Of a stretch of DNA of 64,000 nt, positions 1 to 8,246 are shown piece by piece. Numbering within the stretch: position 1 is the stretch's first letter; each line of letters begins with the position of its first letter. The translations under genes and the position numbers were made by a program. The stretch is from Rhodobacter sp. SGA-6-6. GTDB taxonomy: Bacteria > Pseudomonadota > Alphaproteobacteria > Rhodobacterales > Rhodobacteraceae. The DNA is taken from assembly GCF_011043545.1 (NCBI RefSeq), contig NZ_JAAKGP010000002.1, positions 434,001 to 498,000 of the forward strand. Reading direction: 5' to 3'. The notes beneath the pieces were generated by a model. It made no database searches. It was not told where the DNA came from and saw only the letters and a program-made list of their open reading frames with translations.

Positions 1-7
1 CGTGCCC

Positions 8-26
8 GGATTTTCGACGAAAATCC
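8..26 (-). terminator. AT-rich hairpin just after the extensin-like gene
   Basis: GGATTTTC and GAAAATCC pair around a 3-nt loop, 3 nt beyond the stop codon of the minus-strand gene ending at 30. An AT-rich stem is conspicuous in this 70% GC background. Similar hairpins hug the stop codons at 40562 and 43905, so a 3'-end or terminator role is inferred. There is no clear U-tract. Confidence 0.5.
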
Positions 27-29
27 GCT

Positions 30-875
30 TTACCGGCAATAGGCCCCGCTGCGGTAATCCGCGGTGTCGAAATGCAGGTGGTCCTCGTGATAGCCGTCCG
101 AGCCCGGCCCCAGCGTGGTGCCGAAGATGCCGCAGGCGCCCTTGTGCACTTTGCGCAGCCGCTTGTCGTAGCCCCCGAGCACCATCACCGCCTTGCCGCT
201 GTCCAGCACGATCCCGGCGATGTCGATGGCCTTGCCGCGCCCGTGTTCCGAGACCTTGGCGCCCTTCTTGTTGTTGCGCGGCCGGCAGATGTAATGCGCC
301 GCCACCCGCAGCTCCACCACATGGCCGCCATAGGCCGGCTGCAGCACCTCGCGCACCCAGGTGTTCAGCGCCTTGGCGGTGGCGCAGTCGATGGTCGCGC
401 CCTGGCTCAGCCGCACGCCGGAGACGCTGGTGACGCGCACCCCGTCCTTCAGCCCGCAGCCCTTCACCTTGGCCTTGATCGGGGCAATCTTCTCGCCCTT
501 GATCGCCGCCACCCCGCAGACCGAGCCCTTCTTCGAGGCGGTCTCCCGTTCCTTCGCCCGGTCCGCCTTCGATTTCTTCTTCGGCGGCGGGGGAGGCTCG
601 TCGGGTTCCGGCACCATCGCCGCCAGGTCCAGCCCCTTGCCGCCCGCCCCGGCGCCGGCGGCCGCCACCATCTCGGCGATTGCCCTCGGCCGCGGCCGGG
701 GCCGCAGCGAGACCGCGATCACCGCTTCGGGCGCGGCTTCGGGCTCTGCCGCCGGAGCGGCCGCCGCGGGCTGCGCATAGGCCGGATTGGGCGGCGGCCG
801 CGGCGAACTGCCGATCTCTTCCGCCCGCGCCATTCCGGCGCAGGCCAGCAGGACCAGCAGCAGCGCCGCCCGCAT
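30..875 (-). CDS. extensin-like, LAS-type secreted zinc peptidase family protein
   Basis: 281 residues. The start at 875 gives a clean signal peptide (MRAALLLVLLACAGMARA) 2 bp downstream of the preceding tyrC stop, so it looks translationally linked to that operon. A Pro/Ala/Arg-rich linker (about 20-110) leads to an extensin-like C-terminal domain (about 125-281). That domain carries SEHGRGKAIDI and HEDHLHFD, matching the SxHxxGxAxD and HxH zinc-site motifs of LAS peptidases such as VanY/MepA. Cysteines at VCGV, CGL, CATA, ICRP, ACG and YCR could form disulfides. A periplasmic cell-wall hydrolase role is inferred; family members are mostly uncharacterised. Confidence 0.8.
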   Translation of the reverse strand: MRAALLLVLLACAGMARAEEIGSSPRPPPNPAYAQPAAAAPAAEPEAAPEAVIAVSLRPRPRPRAIAEMVAAAGAGAGGKGLDLAAMVPEPDEPPPPPKKKSKADRAKERETASKKGSVCGVAAIKGEKIAPIKAKVKGCGLKDGVRVTSVSGVRLSQGATIDCATAKALNTWVREVLQPAYGGHVVELRVAAHYICRPRNNKKGAKVSEHGRGKAIDIAGIVLDSGKAVMVLGGYDKRLRKVHKGACGIFGTTLGPGSDGYHEDHLHFDTADYRSGAYCR

Positions 876-877
876 CG

Positions 878-1804
878 TCACGCCCCCCTGGGCGGCTCGG
901 CCCCCCGGCCGAAGTCCGGTGCGGCGGTGTCCTGCCCGGCCTCGATGATGCCGCGGCGGATCGCCCGGGTGCGGGTGAAATAGGCGTGCAGGTGGTCGCC
1001 GTCCTCCATGCGGATGGCGCGCTGGAGGACGAACAGCTCCTCGGCGAAGCGGCCGAGGATGTCCAGCACCGCCTCCTTGTTGGTCAGGAACACGTCGCGC
1101 CACATCACCGGGTCCGAGGCCGCGATGCGGGTGAAGTCGCGGAAGCCGCTGGCGGAATACTTGATCACCTCGGATTGCGACACCCGGCGCATGTGGTCGG
1201 CCACGCCGACCATCGTATAGGCGATGGCATGGGGCACATGGCTGACCACCGCCAGCACCAGGTCATGGTGCGCCACGTCCATCTCGTCGACATTGGCGCC
1301 GATGGCTTCCAGCAGCCCGCGCAGCCGGGCGATTTCCGTGACATCGGTCCCGGGCAAGGGCGTCAGCAGCCACCAGCGGTTCTGGAACAGGGTGGCGAAG
1401 CCCGAGCGGGGGCCGGAATATTCCGTCCCCGCCAGCGGGTGGCCGGGGATGAAATGCACGCCGTCCGGCATGTGCGGCGCCACCGCCTCCACCACCGCGC
1501 CCTTGACGGACCCCACGTCGGTGACCACCGCCCCCGGCTTCAGATGCGGGGCGATCTCGGCCGCGATCTCTTCCATCGCGCCCACCGGCACCGCCAGCAC
1601 CACCAGGTCGGCGTCCCGCACCGCCTCGGCCGCCGTCTCGCAGACCTCGTCGCAGAACAGTTCCCGCGCGATGGCCCGGGTTTCGGCCGAGCGGGCATGG
1701 CCGACGATCTTGCCCGCCAGCCCGCGGGCGCGCATCGCATGGGCCATGGAGCCGGCGATCAGCCCCAGGCCGATCAGCGCCACCCGCTGGTAGACCGCGC
1801 TCAT
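878..1804 (-). CDS. tyrC: prephenate/arogenate (cyclohexadienyl) dehydrogenase
   Basis: 308 residues. It oxidatively decarboxylates prephenate or arogenate in tyrosine synthesis. The N-terminal Rossmann motif GLGLIAGS (about residues 12-19) binds NAD(P), and [11 protein letters not shown] is the conserved active-site histidine region of the TyrA family. It is TyrA alone, with no chorismate mutase or ACT fusion. The start overlaps the hisC stop by 4 bp (ATGA), so the two genes are translationally coupled. Pairing with hisC is common in alphaproteobacteria and suggests that HisC also serves as an aromatic aminotransferase. The separate AroQ mutase at 51810 could supply prephenate. Confidence 0.9.
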   Translation of the reverse strand: MSAVYQRVALIGLGLIAGSMAHAMRARGLAGKIVGHARSAETRAIARELFCDEVCETAAEAVRDADLVVLAVPVGAMEEIAAEIAPHLKPGAVVTDVGSVKGAVVEAVAPHMPDGVHFIPGHPLAGTEYSGPRSGFATLFQNRWWLLTPLPGTDVTEIARLRGLLEAIGANVDEMDVAHHDLVLAVVSHVPHAIAYTMVGVADHMRRVSQSEVIKYSASGFRDFTRIAASDPVMWRDVFLTNKEAVLDILGRFAEELFVLQRAIRMEDGDHLHAYFTRTRAIRRGIIEAGQDTAAPDFGRGAEPPRGA

Positions 1805-2886
1805 TTCGCCCCCTTGAAGCGGGCGACGGCATGGGCGACCCGGCGGCAGCTGGCCTCGTCGCCGATGGTGATGCGCAGGCAATGCGGCAGGTTGTAGCCC
1901 GCCACCTGCCGCACGATCAGCCCTTCCGATTGCAGGAAGGCGTCGCAGGCCTGCGCTTCCTCGACGCTGGCGAAGCGGGCGAGGATGAAGTTGGCGGCGG
2001 AGACGTCCGAAGGCACCCCCGCCTCGGCCAGCGCCGAGGCCAGCCAGCTGCGCATCCGGGCGTTCTCGGCCCGGCATTTCGCCACCCAGTCCTGGTCGCG
2101 CACCGCCGCGGTGGCGGCATCCATCTGGCCCGCCGACAGGTTGAAGGGCTGGCGGATGCGGTTCAGCACGTCGACGATCTCGGCCGGGCCGTAGCCCCAG
2201 CCGATCCGCAAGCCCCCGAGGCCGTAGATCTTGGAGAAGGTCCGCGTCATCACCACGTTCGGCCGCGCCTCCACCAGCGCGAGGCCGCCGTCGAAACCCT
2301 CGACATATTCGGCATAGGCGCCGTCCAGCACCAGGATCGCCTGCCGCGGCAGCTTGTCGGCCAGCCGCTCCACCTCGGCCGGGGCGATCATCGTGCCGGT
2401 GGGGTTGTTCGGGTTGGCGATGAACACCAGCTTCGTCCGCGGGCCGCAGGCGGCAAGGATGGCGTCGACATCGGTCACCCGCTCGCGCTCGGCCACCTGC
2501 ACCGGCGTGGCGCCGACCGCCAGCGCCGAGATCCGATACATCAGGAAGCCGTGCTCGGTGAACACCACCTCGTCGCGCGGCCCGGCATAGGCCTGGGCCA
2601 GAAGCTGGATGATCTCGTCGCTGCCGACGCCGCAGATCACCCGGGCGGCGTCGAGGCCATGGACCTCGGCGATGGCCTCGCGCAGTTCGGCATGGTCGGT
2701 GTTGGGGTAGCGGTGCAGACTGTGCACCGCGCGCAGATAGGCCTCGCGCGCCTTTTCCGAGGCGCCGAAGGGGTTCTCGTTCGAGGACAGCTTCACCGCA
2801 TTGGCGACGCCGGCCACGGCCGCCTTGCCGCCGACATAGGGCGCGATCTCGAGGATGCCGGGCTGCGGACGGATCAGGTTGGTCAT
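1801..2886 (-). CDS. hisC: histidinol-phosphate aminotransferase
   Basis: 361 residues, the usual length for the family. It is a PLP-dependent class I/II aminotransferase of histidine biosynthesis. Visible motifs are SSNENPFG near the N terminus, ANPNNPTG (about 157-164), and [16 protein letters not shown] with the PLP lysine at about 219. It is the first gene of a minus-strand hisC-tyrC-extensin-like operon. Because it sits with tyrC rather than other his genes, a second role with aromatic 2-oxo acids is likely (inference). The 150 bp upstream to the next gene holds no other obvious feature. Confidence 0.93.
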   Translation of the reverse strand: MTNLIRPQPGILEIAPYVGGKAAVAGVANAVKLSSNENPFGASEKAREAYLRAVHSLHRYPNTDHAELREAIAEVHGLDAARVICGVGSDEIIQLLAQAYAGPRDEVVFTEHGFLMYRISALAVGATPVQVAERERVTDVDAILAACGPRTKLVFIANPNNPTGTMIAPAEVERLADKLPRQAILVLDGAYAEYVEGFDGGLALVEARPNVVMTRTFSKIYGLGGLRIGWGYGPAEIVDVLNRIRQPFNLSAGQMDAATAAVRDQDWVAKCRAENARMRSWLASALAEAGVPSDVSAANFILARFASVEEAQACDAFLQSEGLIVRQVAGYNLPHCLRITIGDEASCRRVAHAVARFKGAK

Positions 2887-3036
2887 CTTCTCCCCCAGGG
2901 ACAGGCCCGGTTCTTACCCGCCCCGCCCCGGCAAGGCCAGAGGGTTCCGCAAGCGCCTGCCCGGGGCATTCCGTCCCGATCAGGCTCCATCGTCACCGGA
3001 GCCGTCCTCAGCCGTTGCGATAAAGGGTGCGGCGGC

Positions 3037-3855
3037 TCACGGCGCCGGGCAGCCGCGGATTTCCACCGCGCCGCGGTCCGAGATCACCGTCAGCACCAGC
3101 GCCGAGCGGTCCAGCGCGAAGGGCTGGCCGCCGGGGCCGACCATCTCGGCGGTGGAGACCAGCCTGTCCCCCTGCCGCCCGGTCTGCGCCTCCGAGACCC
3201 AGACCCGCGGGTCGCCGGTCTCGAAGGCCACCGCCTCGGCGCCGCTCTGGCGCGGCAGCGCCAGCGTGGCGGTCACCCGCAGCCCGTCGGCGATCGGCTC
3301 CACGGCGCAGGAGATGCCGGTGAGCCCCGCCTCCGCCGCGGTGGCCGGGCGGGCGGCCAGCGCGGCGCGGATCGCCGCGTCGGGGGCGCCCGGAGAGGCC
3401 ACCTCGGCCGAGAGGTCCAGCCAGGCCGGGACGCAGATGTCGCGGCAGATTCCCAGCTCCACCCGGGCGCGCAGCACCACCGGGCGCGAGGGGTCGCGCG
3501 CCACCAGCTCGACCGGCAGCACCACGCCGCCCTTGTAGCCGATGGTCTGGTAGCCGTTGGTGTGGAACACCGTCGGCGCCGGCCAGTGGATGCGCACCGA
3601 CTTCAGGTTCTCGGACCCCGACCAGTCGAACTGCGGCGGGATGCCGGCGTCGCCCGGAGACCGCCAGTAGGTCTTCCATCCCGGCGCCAGGTCCAGCCGC
3701 AGCCCGGCCATATGCGCGCCGGTCCCGGTCTGCCAGCCGGGCAGCAGGGCGGCCGACAGCACCTCGTCCTGGCTGGCGGTGCGCGCCTGCGCGGCGGGCG
3801 GCAGGGCCGGAAGGGCAAGCAGCATCAGGGCGGCAAGGGCGGGAAGGCGGATCAT
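3037..3855 (-). CDS. secreted DsbD N-terminal-domain-like thiol-disulfide protein
   Basis: 272 residues with a signal peptide (MIRLPALAALMLLALPALPPAAQA). I use the ATG at 3855 rather than a TTG three codons earlier. The body resembles the alpha domain of DsbD/ScsB: W-K-T-Y-W-R-S-P-G-D near residue 65 and a redox-type pair in ELGICRDICVPAW. It lacks the membrane electron-transfer and thioredoxin domains of full DsbD. It is probably a periplasmic protein of disulfide exchange or copper-stress type, but the partner is unknown. It is transcribed alone, divergent from the algH-like gene. Confidence 0.75.
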   Translation of the reverse strand: MIRLPALAALMLLALPALPPAAQARTASQDEVLSAALLPGWQTGTGAHMAGLRLDLAPGWKTYWRSPGDAGIPPQFDWSGSENLKSVRIHWPAPTVFHTNGYQTIGYKGGVVLPVELVARDPSRPVVLRARVELGICRDICVPAWLDLSAEVASPGAPDAAIRAALAARPATAAEAGLTGISCAVEPIADGLRVTATLALPRQSGAEAVAFETGDPRVWVSEAQTGRQGDRLVSTAEMVGPGGQPFALDRSALVLTVISDRGAVEIRGCPAP

Positions 3856-3995
3856 GGCGGGCAAGATAGGCGGCCCGGGCGGGGGCTGGAAATCACTTCC
3901 GGGCGACGAGACGTGATCTGTGGCGCCGCTGCCGCAGCCCCTTCGCGCTTGAGCATCCCTCGCCCGCCGGGCATTCTGGGGGCGAGGAGGCGCCC

Positions 3996-4574
3996 ATGGC
4001 CGGAAAACAGATCGCGGGGGACCTTGCGGGCAAGCTCTTGATCGCCATGCCGGGCATGGGCGACCTGCGGTTCCAGCGCAGCGTGATCCTGATCTGCGCC
4101 CATTCCGCCGAGGGCGCCATGGGCCTGATCGTCAACAAGCCCGCCGCCGAGATGTCCTTCGCCGGGCTGCTGGAGCATCTGGGCATCCGCGCCTCCGCCC
4201 CCGGCCGCGACATCCGGGTGCATTTCGGCGGCCCGGTCGAACGCGGCCGCGGCTTCGTGCTGCATTCGGACGACTGGAACGGCCAGGCCGAGCCGGGGAT
4301 GGAAGTGCCGGGCGGCTACCGGATGACCGCCACGCTGGACATCCTGGAGGCGCTGGCCAGCGGCGCGGGACCGGAACTGGCGCTGCTGGCGCTCGGCTAT
4401 TCCGGCTGGGGGCCGGGGCAGCTGGAGGAGGAGATCCTGCGCAACGACTGGCTGGTCTGCGAGGCGGGGGCGGAGCTGGTGTTCCGCGAGGCCAACCCCG
4501 CCAAATGGGCCGGCGCCCTGCGGCTGCTGGGGATCGACCCGGTGACACTGTCCGGGGCGGCGGGGCGGGCATGA
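3996..4574 (+). CDS. YqgE/AlgH family protein (UPF0301)
   Basis: 192 residues, full family length. It begins MAGKQIAGDLAGKLLIAMPGM and carries the conserved F-x-R-S-V-I-x-I-C-x-H and GLIVNKP segments typical of the family, plus GGPV. A strong Shine-Dalgarno (GAGGAGG) lies 5 nt before the ATG. The biochemical function of the family is unresolved; AlgH was named for effects on alginate regulation in Pseudomonas. The protein is soluble with no signal peptide. Confidence 0.92.
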   Translation: MAGKQIAGDLAGKLLIAMPGMGDLRFQRSVILICAHSAEGAMGLIVNKPAAEMSFAGLLEHLGIRASAPGRDIRVHFGGPVERGRGFVLHSDDWNGQAEPGMEVPGGYRMTATLDILEALASGAGPELALLALGYSGWGPGQLEEEILRNDWLVCEAGAELVFREANPAKWAGALRLLGIDPVTLSGAAGRA

Positions 4575-4665
4575 GGCAAAGACCTGCGAAAGGCCACAGA
4601 GCCGCCCGATCCCGGCCACAGTCGCCGTGTTGGCTGGACCGGAACGGCCAAGGGCAGGGGACGGA

Positions 4666-5574
4666 ATGAAGATCAGGGGATTTCTGGCGGCGGTGCTGCT
4701 GTGCGGGCTGGCGGCGCCTGCCTCGACGCAGGAGCGGGTGACGCTGGGCTGGGGCCGCATGTTCACCAACGACGGCCTCGGCGACCTCGAGGACCGCTGG
4801 CGGACCGGCAGCTACACGGTCAGCCGGGTCCGCGGCCCGTCCTGGTCGGGCGAACTGCCCGGCCGCTTCGGCGAGATCCTGGAATTCCGCGCCCGGGCCG
4901 AGATCATCGCGCCCGAGAACCTGACCGTCGCCGCCCCCGGCGACCGCCGCTATGCCGGCGTGCTGGCCTTCGGCGTCCACAGCCATTTCCAGACGGCGGG
5001 GCTGGAGACCAGCCTGGGCCTCGACCTCGCGATCAGCGGCGAGCAAACGGGGATCAGCGACCTGCAGGACGCGCTGCACGACCTTTTCGGCATGTCGCGG
5101 CCGCGGGTAGCCTCGGACCAGATCGCCAACGGCTTCCACCCGACGCTGGTGCTGGAGACCGGCCGCAGCTTCCGCCTGGGCGACGCCACCATCCGCCCCT
5201 TCGCCGAGGCGCAGGCGGGACTGGAGACCTTCGTCCGCGGCGGGCTGGACCTTGCCTTCGGCAGCTACGGCCGCGGCGCGCTGATGATCCGCGAGCACAC
5301 CACCGGCCAGCGCTATCGCGCCGTGGCCGGCAGCCCGGAACCGGGGTGGAGCTTCCTCCTCGGCGGCGACGTGGCGCATGTCTTCGACAGCGAGCTGCTG
5401 CCCGAAGGCGGCGCGGCGGTGCTGAGCGACAGCCGCTCGCGGCTGCGGGCAGGCATCGCCTGGCAGGGCGACCGCCGCTCGGTCCTGTTCGGGCTGACCC
5501 GGCTCGGCAAAGAATTCGAGGGCCAGCCCGAGGCGCAGACGGTCGGCTCCATCAACCTTCAGTTGAATTTCTGA
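4666..5574 (+). CDS. LpxR-like lipid A 3'-O-deacylase, outer-membrane beta-barrel (DUF2219)
   Basis: 302 residues. The ATG at 4666 has a GGGGACGGA ribosome site and a signal peptide (MKIRGFLAAVLLCGLAAPAS). The mature protein starts near FTNDGLGDLEDRWRTGSY, where the Asn-Asp and later Asp correspond to the N-terminal catalytic residues of LpxR. HSHFQ near residue 105 could supply the catalytic histidine. The sequence ends NLQLNF with a terminal aromatic residue, as expected for an outer-membrane barrel. The reaction (removing the 3' acyloxyacyl group of lipid A) is inferred from the family; the exact active site should be checked by alignment. Confidence 0.75.
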   Translation: MKIRGFLAAVLLCGLAAPASTQERVTLGWGRMFTNDGLGDLEDRWRTGSYTVSRVRGPSWSGELPGRFGEILEFRARAEIIAPENLTVAAPGDRRYAGVLAFGVHSHFQTAGLETSLGLDLAISGEQTGISDLQDALHDLFGMSRPRVASDQIANGFHPTLVLETGRSFRLGDATIRPFAEAQAGLETFVRGGLDLAFGSYGRGALMIREHTTGQRYRAVAGSPEPGWSFLLGGDVAHVFDSELLPEGGAAVLSDSRSRLRAGIAWQGDRRSVLFGLTRLGKEFEGQPEAQTVGSINLQLNF

Positions 5575-5677
5575 CCGATTTTACGGCAAAACTGTGGCAG
5601 GAACGTCATAGCCAAGCCGGCCCGCGCCTGCTAACCTCGGCCCAATAAAAGAATAAGAACGAGCAGGCAAACAGGCT

Positions 5678-6748
5678 ATGGGAACGGGCGTAAAAGCCAC
5701 GTTCGTCATCTCCTGGTCACAGACCGAAGTGGACGGCGTCAGCGCCGCCACCCTGGACATGCTGACGGTCGGCGCCGCCTGGCGCTGGACGGGCAATGCC
5801 GTGCGCATCGACGCGCCGGGCGGGGTTCTGCTTCTGGAAGGGGCCGAAGGGGCGGCGGACATGCGCCAGCGGGCGGCGCGCATGGTTCAGCGGTTGATCG
5901 GTGTCGCGGTAGGGACGGAAGAGCGGGACGAGACGCGCGAGGAGCCGGAGGAGATGCCGGACCAGTGCTTCATCGTCACCGACGGGCTGCAAAGCTATCC
6001 GGTCACCATCCTGCCGGTGCCCGACAGCGGCGCCCGGCTGCTGATGTTCCTGGGCACGCCGCCGCCGGCCGACCGCGACCTCTGGATCGTGCGGGCGCAG
6101 ATCGACCGCTCCGGCGGGGCGGCGGGCGACCGCGCGGGCGGCGGGGTGATCTGCTTCACCCCCGGCACCCGCATCCTGACCCCCGAGGGCCCGCGGCTGA
6201 TCGACGACCTGCGCCCGGGCGACCTGATCCAGACCAAGGACAACGGCCCGCAGGAGATATTGTGGCGCGGCAGCCGGCGGATGACCGGCGCCCGGCTCTA
6301 CGCCATGCCGCATCTGCGGCCGATCCGCTTCCGCGCCGGGGCGCTTGGCCAGGGCAGGCCGGAGGACGACCTCTGGGTCTCGCCGCAGCACCGGATGCTC
6401 TTGCGCGGCCCGGCGGCGCAGGCGCTGTTCAACAGCGCCGAAGTGCTGGTGGCGGCCGAGGACCTGGTGAACGACCAGTCCATCGCCGTCGACCTGGCCG
6501 CGCGCGAGGTGACCTACATCCACCTGCTGCTGGACCGCCACAACGTGATCTTCGCCAACGGGATGGAGACCGAAAGCTTCCACCCGTCGAACACCGCGCT
6601 GGACACCATCGACCCGCACGACCGCGCGGGCCTGCTGGGCCTGTTTCCGGGGATCGAGGTCAACCCGCATTCCTACGGCGACTACGCGCGGCGCAACCTG
6701 TCGTCGTCGGAGGCGGCGATCCTGCGGCACGAGACGCGGGCGGCATGA
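5678..6748 (+). CDS. Hint (hedgehog/intein) domain-containing protein
   Basis: 356 residues. The N-terminal about 155 residues show no recognised domain. From Cys159 (CFTPGTRILTPEGPRLIDDL) the protein has a Hint_2 domain with the R-P-G-D-L turn and DDLWVSPQHRML. Such proteins are common in Rhodobacterales, where a Hint module follows variable N-terminal regions. Whether it self-cleaves is unknown: the first Cys is present, but an obvious C-terminal HN splicing motif with a following nucleophile is not. It has no signal peptide and ends with a polar tail. Confidence 0.8.
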   Translation: MGTGVKATFVISWSQTEVDGVSAATLDMLTVGAAWRWTGNAVRIDAPGGVLLLEGAEGAADMRQRAARMVQRLIGVAVGTEERDETREEPEEMPDQCFIVTDGLQSYPVTILPVPDSGARLLMFLGTPPPADRDLWIVRAQIDRSGGAAGDRAGGGVICFTPGTRILTPEGPRLIDDLRPGDLIQTKDNGPQEILWRGSRRMTGARLYAMPHLRPIRFRAGALGQGRPEDDLWVSPQHRMLLRGPAAQALFNSAEVLVAAEDLVNDQSIAVDLAAREVTYIHLLLDRHNVIFANGMETESFHPSNTALDTIDPHDRAGLLGLFPGIEVNPHSYGDYARRNLSSSEAAILRHETRAA

Positions 6749-6750
6749 AG

Positions 6751-6814
6751 CCTCGCCGGGAACTTCGTTCCTCCTCGGGGCGCGCACGAGGAGAAGCCGC
6801 AGGCGCACGACGAG
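6751..6814. repeat. short intergenic palindrome, CTCGTCG/CGACGAG family (copy a)
   Basis: CTCCTCG (6771-6777) pairs with CGAGGAG (6787-6793), and the 3' part reads GAGAAGCCGCAGGCGCACGA followed by CGAG. That 3' part is almost identical to the copy at 58849. It begins 3 nt after the Hint-gene stop and ends 8 nt before the rpsD promoter. Other copies: 22420, 29498, 47896 and 58849. Confidence 0.65.
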
Positions 6815-6821
6815 CCTATGG

Positions 6822-6849
6822 TTGACACCGGCGGAATCGCCCCTATAAG
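6822..6849 (+). promoter_or_regulatory. sigma-70-type promoter of rpsD
   Basis: TTGACA (6822-6827) and TATAAG (6844-6849) are separated by 16 nt, a near-consensus housekeeping promoter. Transcription starting near 6856 would leave a leader of about 130 nt before rpsD. Confidence 0.75.
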
Positions 6850-6855
6850 CCCCCC

Positions 6856-6986
6856 ATGGTCCCGGAAGCGATTCCGGGGCTTTTCATTGGTGTTGGCGGC
6901 CCCCGCAAGGGGATGACCTGTCGCCCCCGGATCAGGTCCGGAGGAGAGGACAACGCCCTTCTGGAACCGAAAGAAGGAGATCAGCG
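6856..6986 (+). promoter_or_regulatory. rpsD 5' leader with stable hairpin
   Basis: The leader begins close to a perfect hairpin (CCCGGAA, loop GCGA, TTCCGGG, 6861-6878) followed by GCTTTTC, which resembles a weak attenuator. S4 represses its own synthesis through mRNA structures in other bacteria; a similar role here is inference. The Shine-Dalgarno is AAGGAG at 6973-6978. Confidence 0.4.
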
Positions 6987-7607
6987 ATGACCAAACGCAC
7001 CGCTGCCAAATACAAGATCGACCGCCGCATGGGCGAAAACATCTGGGGCCGCCCGAAATCGCCGCTGAACAAGCGCGAATACGGCCCCGGCCAGCACGGC
7101 CAGCGCCGCAAGAACAAGCTGTCCGACTTCGGCACCCAGCTGCGCGCCAAGCAGAAGCTGAAGGGCTACTACGGCGACCTGACCGAAAAGCAGTTCCGCA
7201 AGATCTATGCCGAGGCCGAGCGCGTCCGCGGCGACACCGGCGAGATGCTGATCGGCCTGCTGGAGCGCCGCCTGGACGCGGTGGTCTACCGCGCCAAGTT
7301 CGTGCCGACCGTCTTCGCCGCCCGCCAGTTCGTCAACCACGGCCATGTGCTGGTGAACGGCAAGCCGGTGAACATCGCCTCCTACCGGGTGAAGGAAGGC
7401 GACGTGGTCTCGGTCCGCGAGAAGTCGCGCCAGATGGCCGCCATCGCCGAGGCCATCGCCCTGACCGAACGCGACGTGCCCGACTACCTGGAAGTCGACC
7501 ACAACAAGCTGACCGCCACCTTCGTGCGCACCCCGGGCCTGGGCGACGTGCCCTATCCGGTGCAGATGGAACCGAACCTGGTGGTCGAATACTACGCCAA
7601 GAACTAA
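6987..7607 (+). CDS. rpsD: 30S ribosomal protein S4
   Basis: 206 residues, full length. A primary 16S rRNA-binding protein of the small subunit. Characteristic segments are [20 protein letters not shown] near the N terminus and the S4 RNA-binding domain ([31 protein letters not shown], about residues 95-125). It is monocistronic here, with its own promoter and terminator rather than lying in the alpha operon, as is usual for alphaproteobacteria. AAGGAG precedes the ATG. Confidence 0.98.
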   Translation: MTKRTAAKYKIDRRMGENIWGRPKSPLNKREYGPGQHGQRRKNKLSDFGTQLRAKQKLKGYYGDLTEKQFRKIYAEAERVRGDTGEMLIGLLERRLDAVVYRAKFVPTVFAARQFVNHGHVLVNGKPVNIASYRVKEGDVVSVREKSRQMAAIAEAIALTERDVPDYLEVDHNKLTATFVRTPGLGDVPYPVQMEPNLVVEYYAKN

Positions 7608-7641
7608 CGGATAAGGTGCGCCCGGCGCACCCATCCCACAG

Positions 7642-7669
7642 GGGCCGCGCCGCGAGGTTGCGGCCCTTT
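7642..7669 (+). terminator. rho-independent terminator of rpsD
   Basis: GGGCCGC (7642-7648) pairs with GCGGCCC (7660-7666), followed by TTT. It lies 34 nt after the rpsD stop and just before the next gene. Confidence 0.7.
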
Positions 7670-7693
7670 CCATTCCACGCGCCCGAGGACAGC

Positions 7694-8230
7694 ATGAGCG
7701 GCAAACCCTCCATCGAGAACAGCTTCGAGCGCACGCTCTTCGCCAGCCGCTGGCTGATGGCGCCGATGTATCTGGGCCTCTCGGTCTCGCTGGCGCTGCT
7801 GGCGGTGATCTTCGTCAAGGAGCTGGCCTATTACCTGCCGAAGGTGCTGGAGCTGACGGCGGACCAGGCCATCCTCGCGGTGCTGACGCTGATCGACCTG
7901 TCGCTGGCGGCGAACCTGCTCTTGATCGTGCTGTTCTCGGGCTACGAGAACTTCGTGTCGAAATTCGACTTCGACACCGGCGCCGACCGGCCGGGCTGGA
8001 TGGGCAAGGTGGATTTCTCCGGGCTGAAGATGAAGCTGATCGCCTCGATCGTGGCGATCTCGGGGATCCACCTGTTGAAGGTCTTCATGTCGCTCGGCAA
8101 GGGCGACCCGGCCCATGCCGCCAGCGCCGAGACGATGCAGTGGATGGTGATCATCCACCTGACCTTCGTCGTCTCCGGCGTGCTTTTGGCGCTGATGGAC
8201 TGGCTGACCTCGAAGGCCAAGGAACACTGA
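7694..8230 (+). CDS. UPF0114 family membrane protein (YqhA-like)
   Basis: 178 residues; the ATG at 7694 starts MSGKPSIENSFERTLFASRW. Four hydrophobic segments are visible (about residues 27-48, 65-85, 112-130 and 150-170). The family is defined by its N-terminal E-x-x-x-F-x-S-R-W-L/M-x-x-P stretch, present here. It is an inner-membrane protein of unknown function. It lies between the rpsD terminator and homospermidine synthase, 16 nt from the latter, so it may be co-transcribed with it. Confidence 0.85.
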   Translation: MSGKPSIENSFERTLFASRWLMAPMYLGLSVSLALLAVIFVKELAYYLPKVLELTADQAILAVLTLIDLSLAANLLLIVLFSGYENFVSKFDFDTGADRPGWMGKVDFSGLKMKLIASIVAISGIHLLKVFMSLGKGDPAHAASAETMQWMVIIHLTFVVSGVLLALMDWLTSKAKEH

Positions 8231-8246
8231 AGGAAAGGACGGGCGG

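Noticed and set aside
1831-4041. A 736-codon plus-strand frame
   Set aside because: It is antisense to hisC and the DsbD-like gene, with shadow-type composition.
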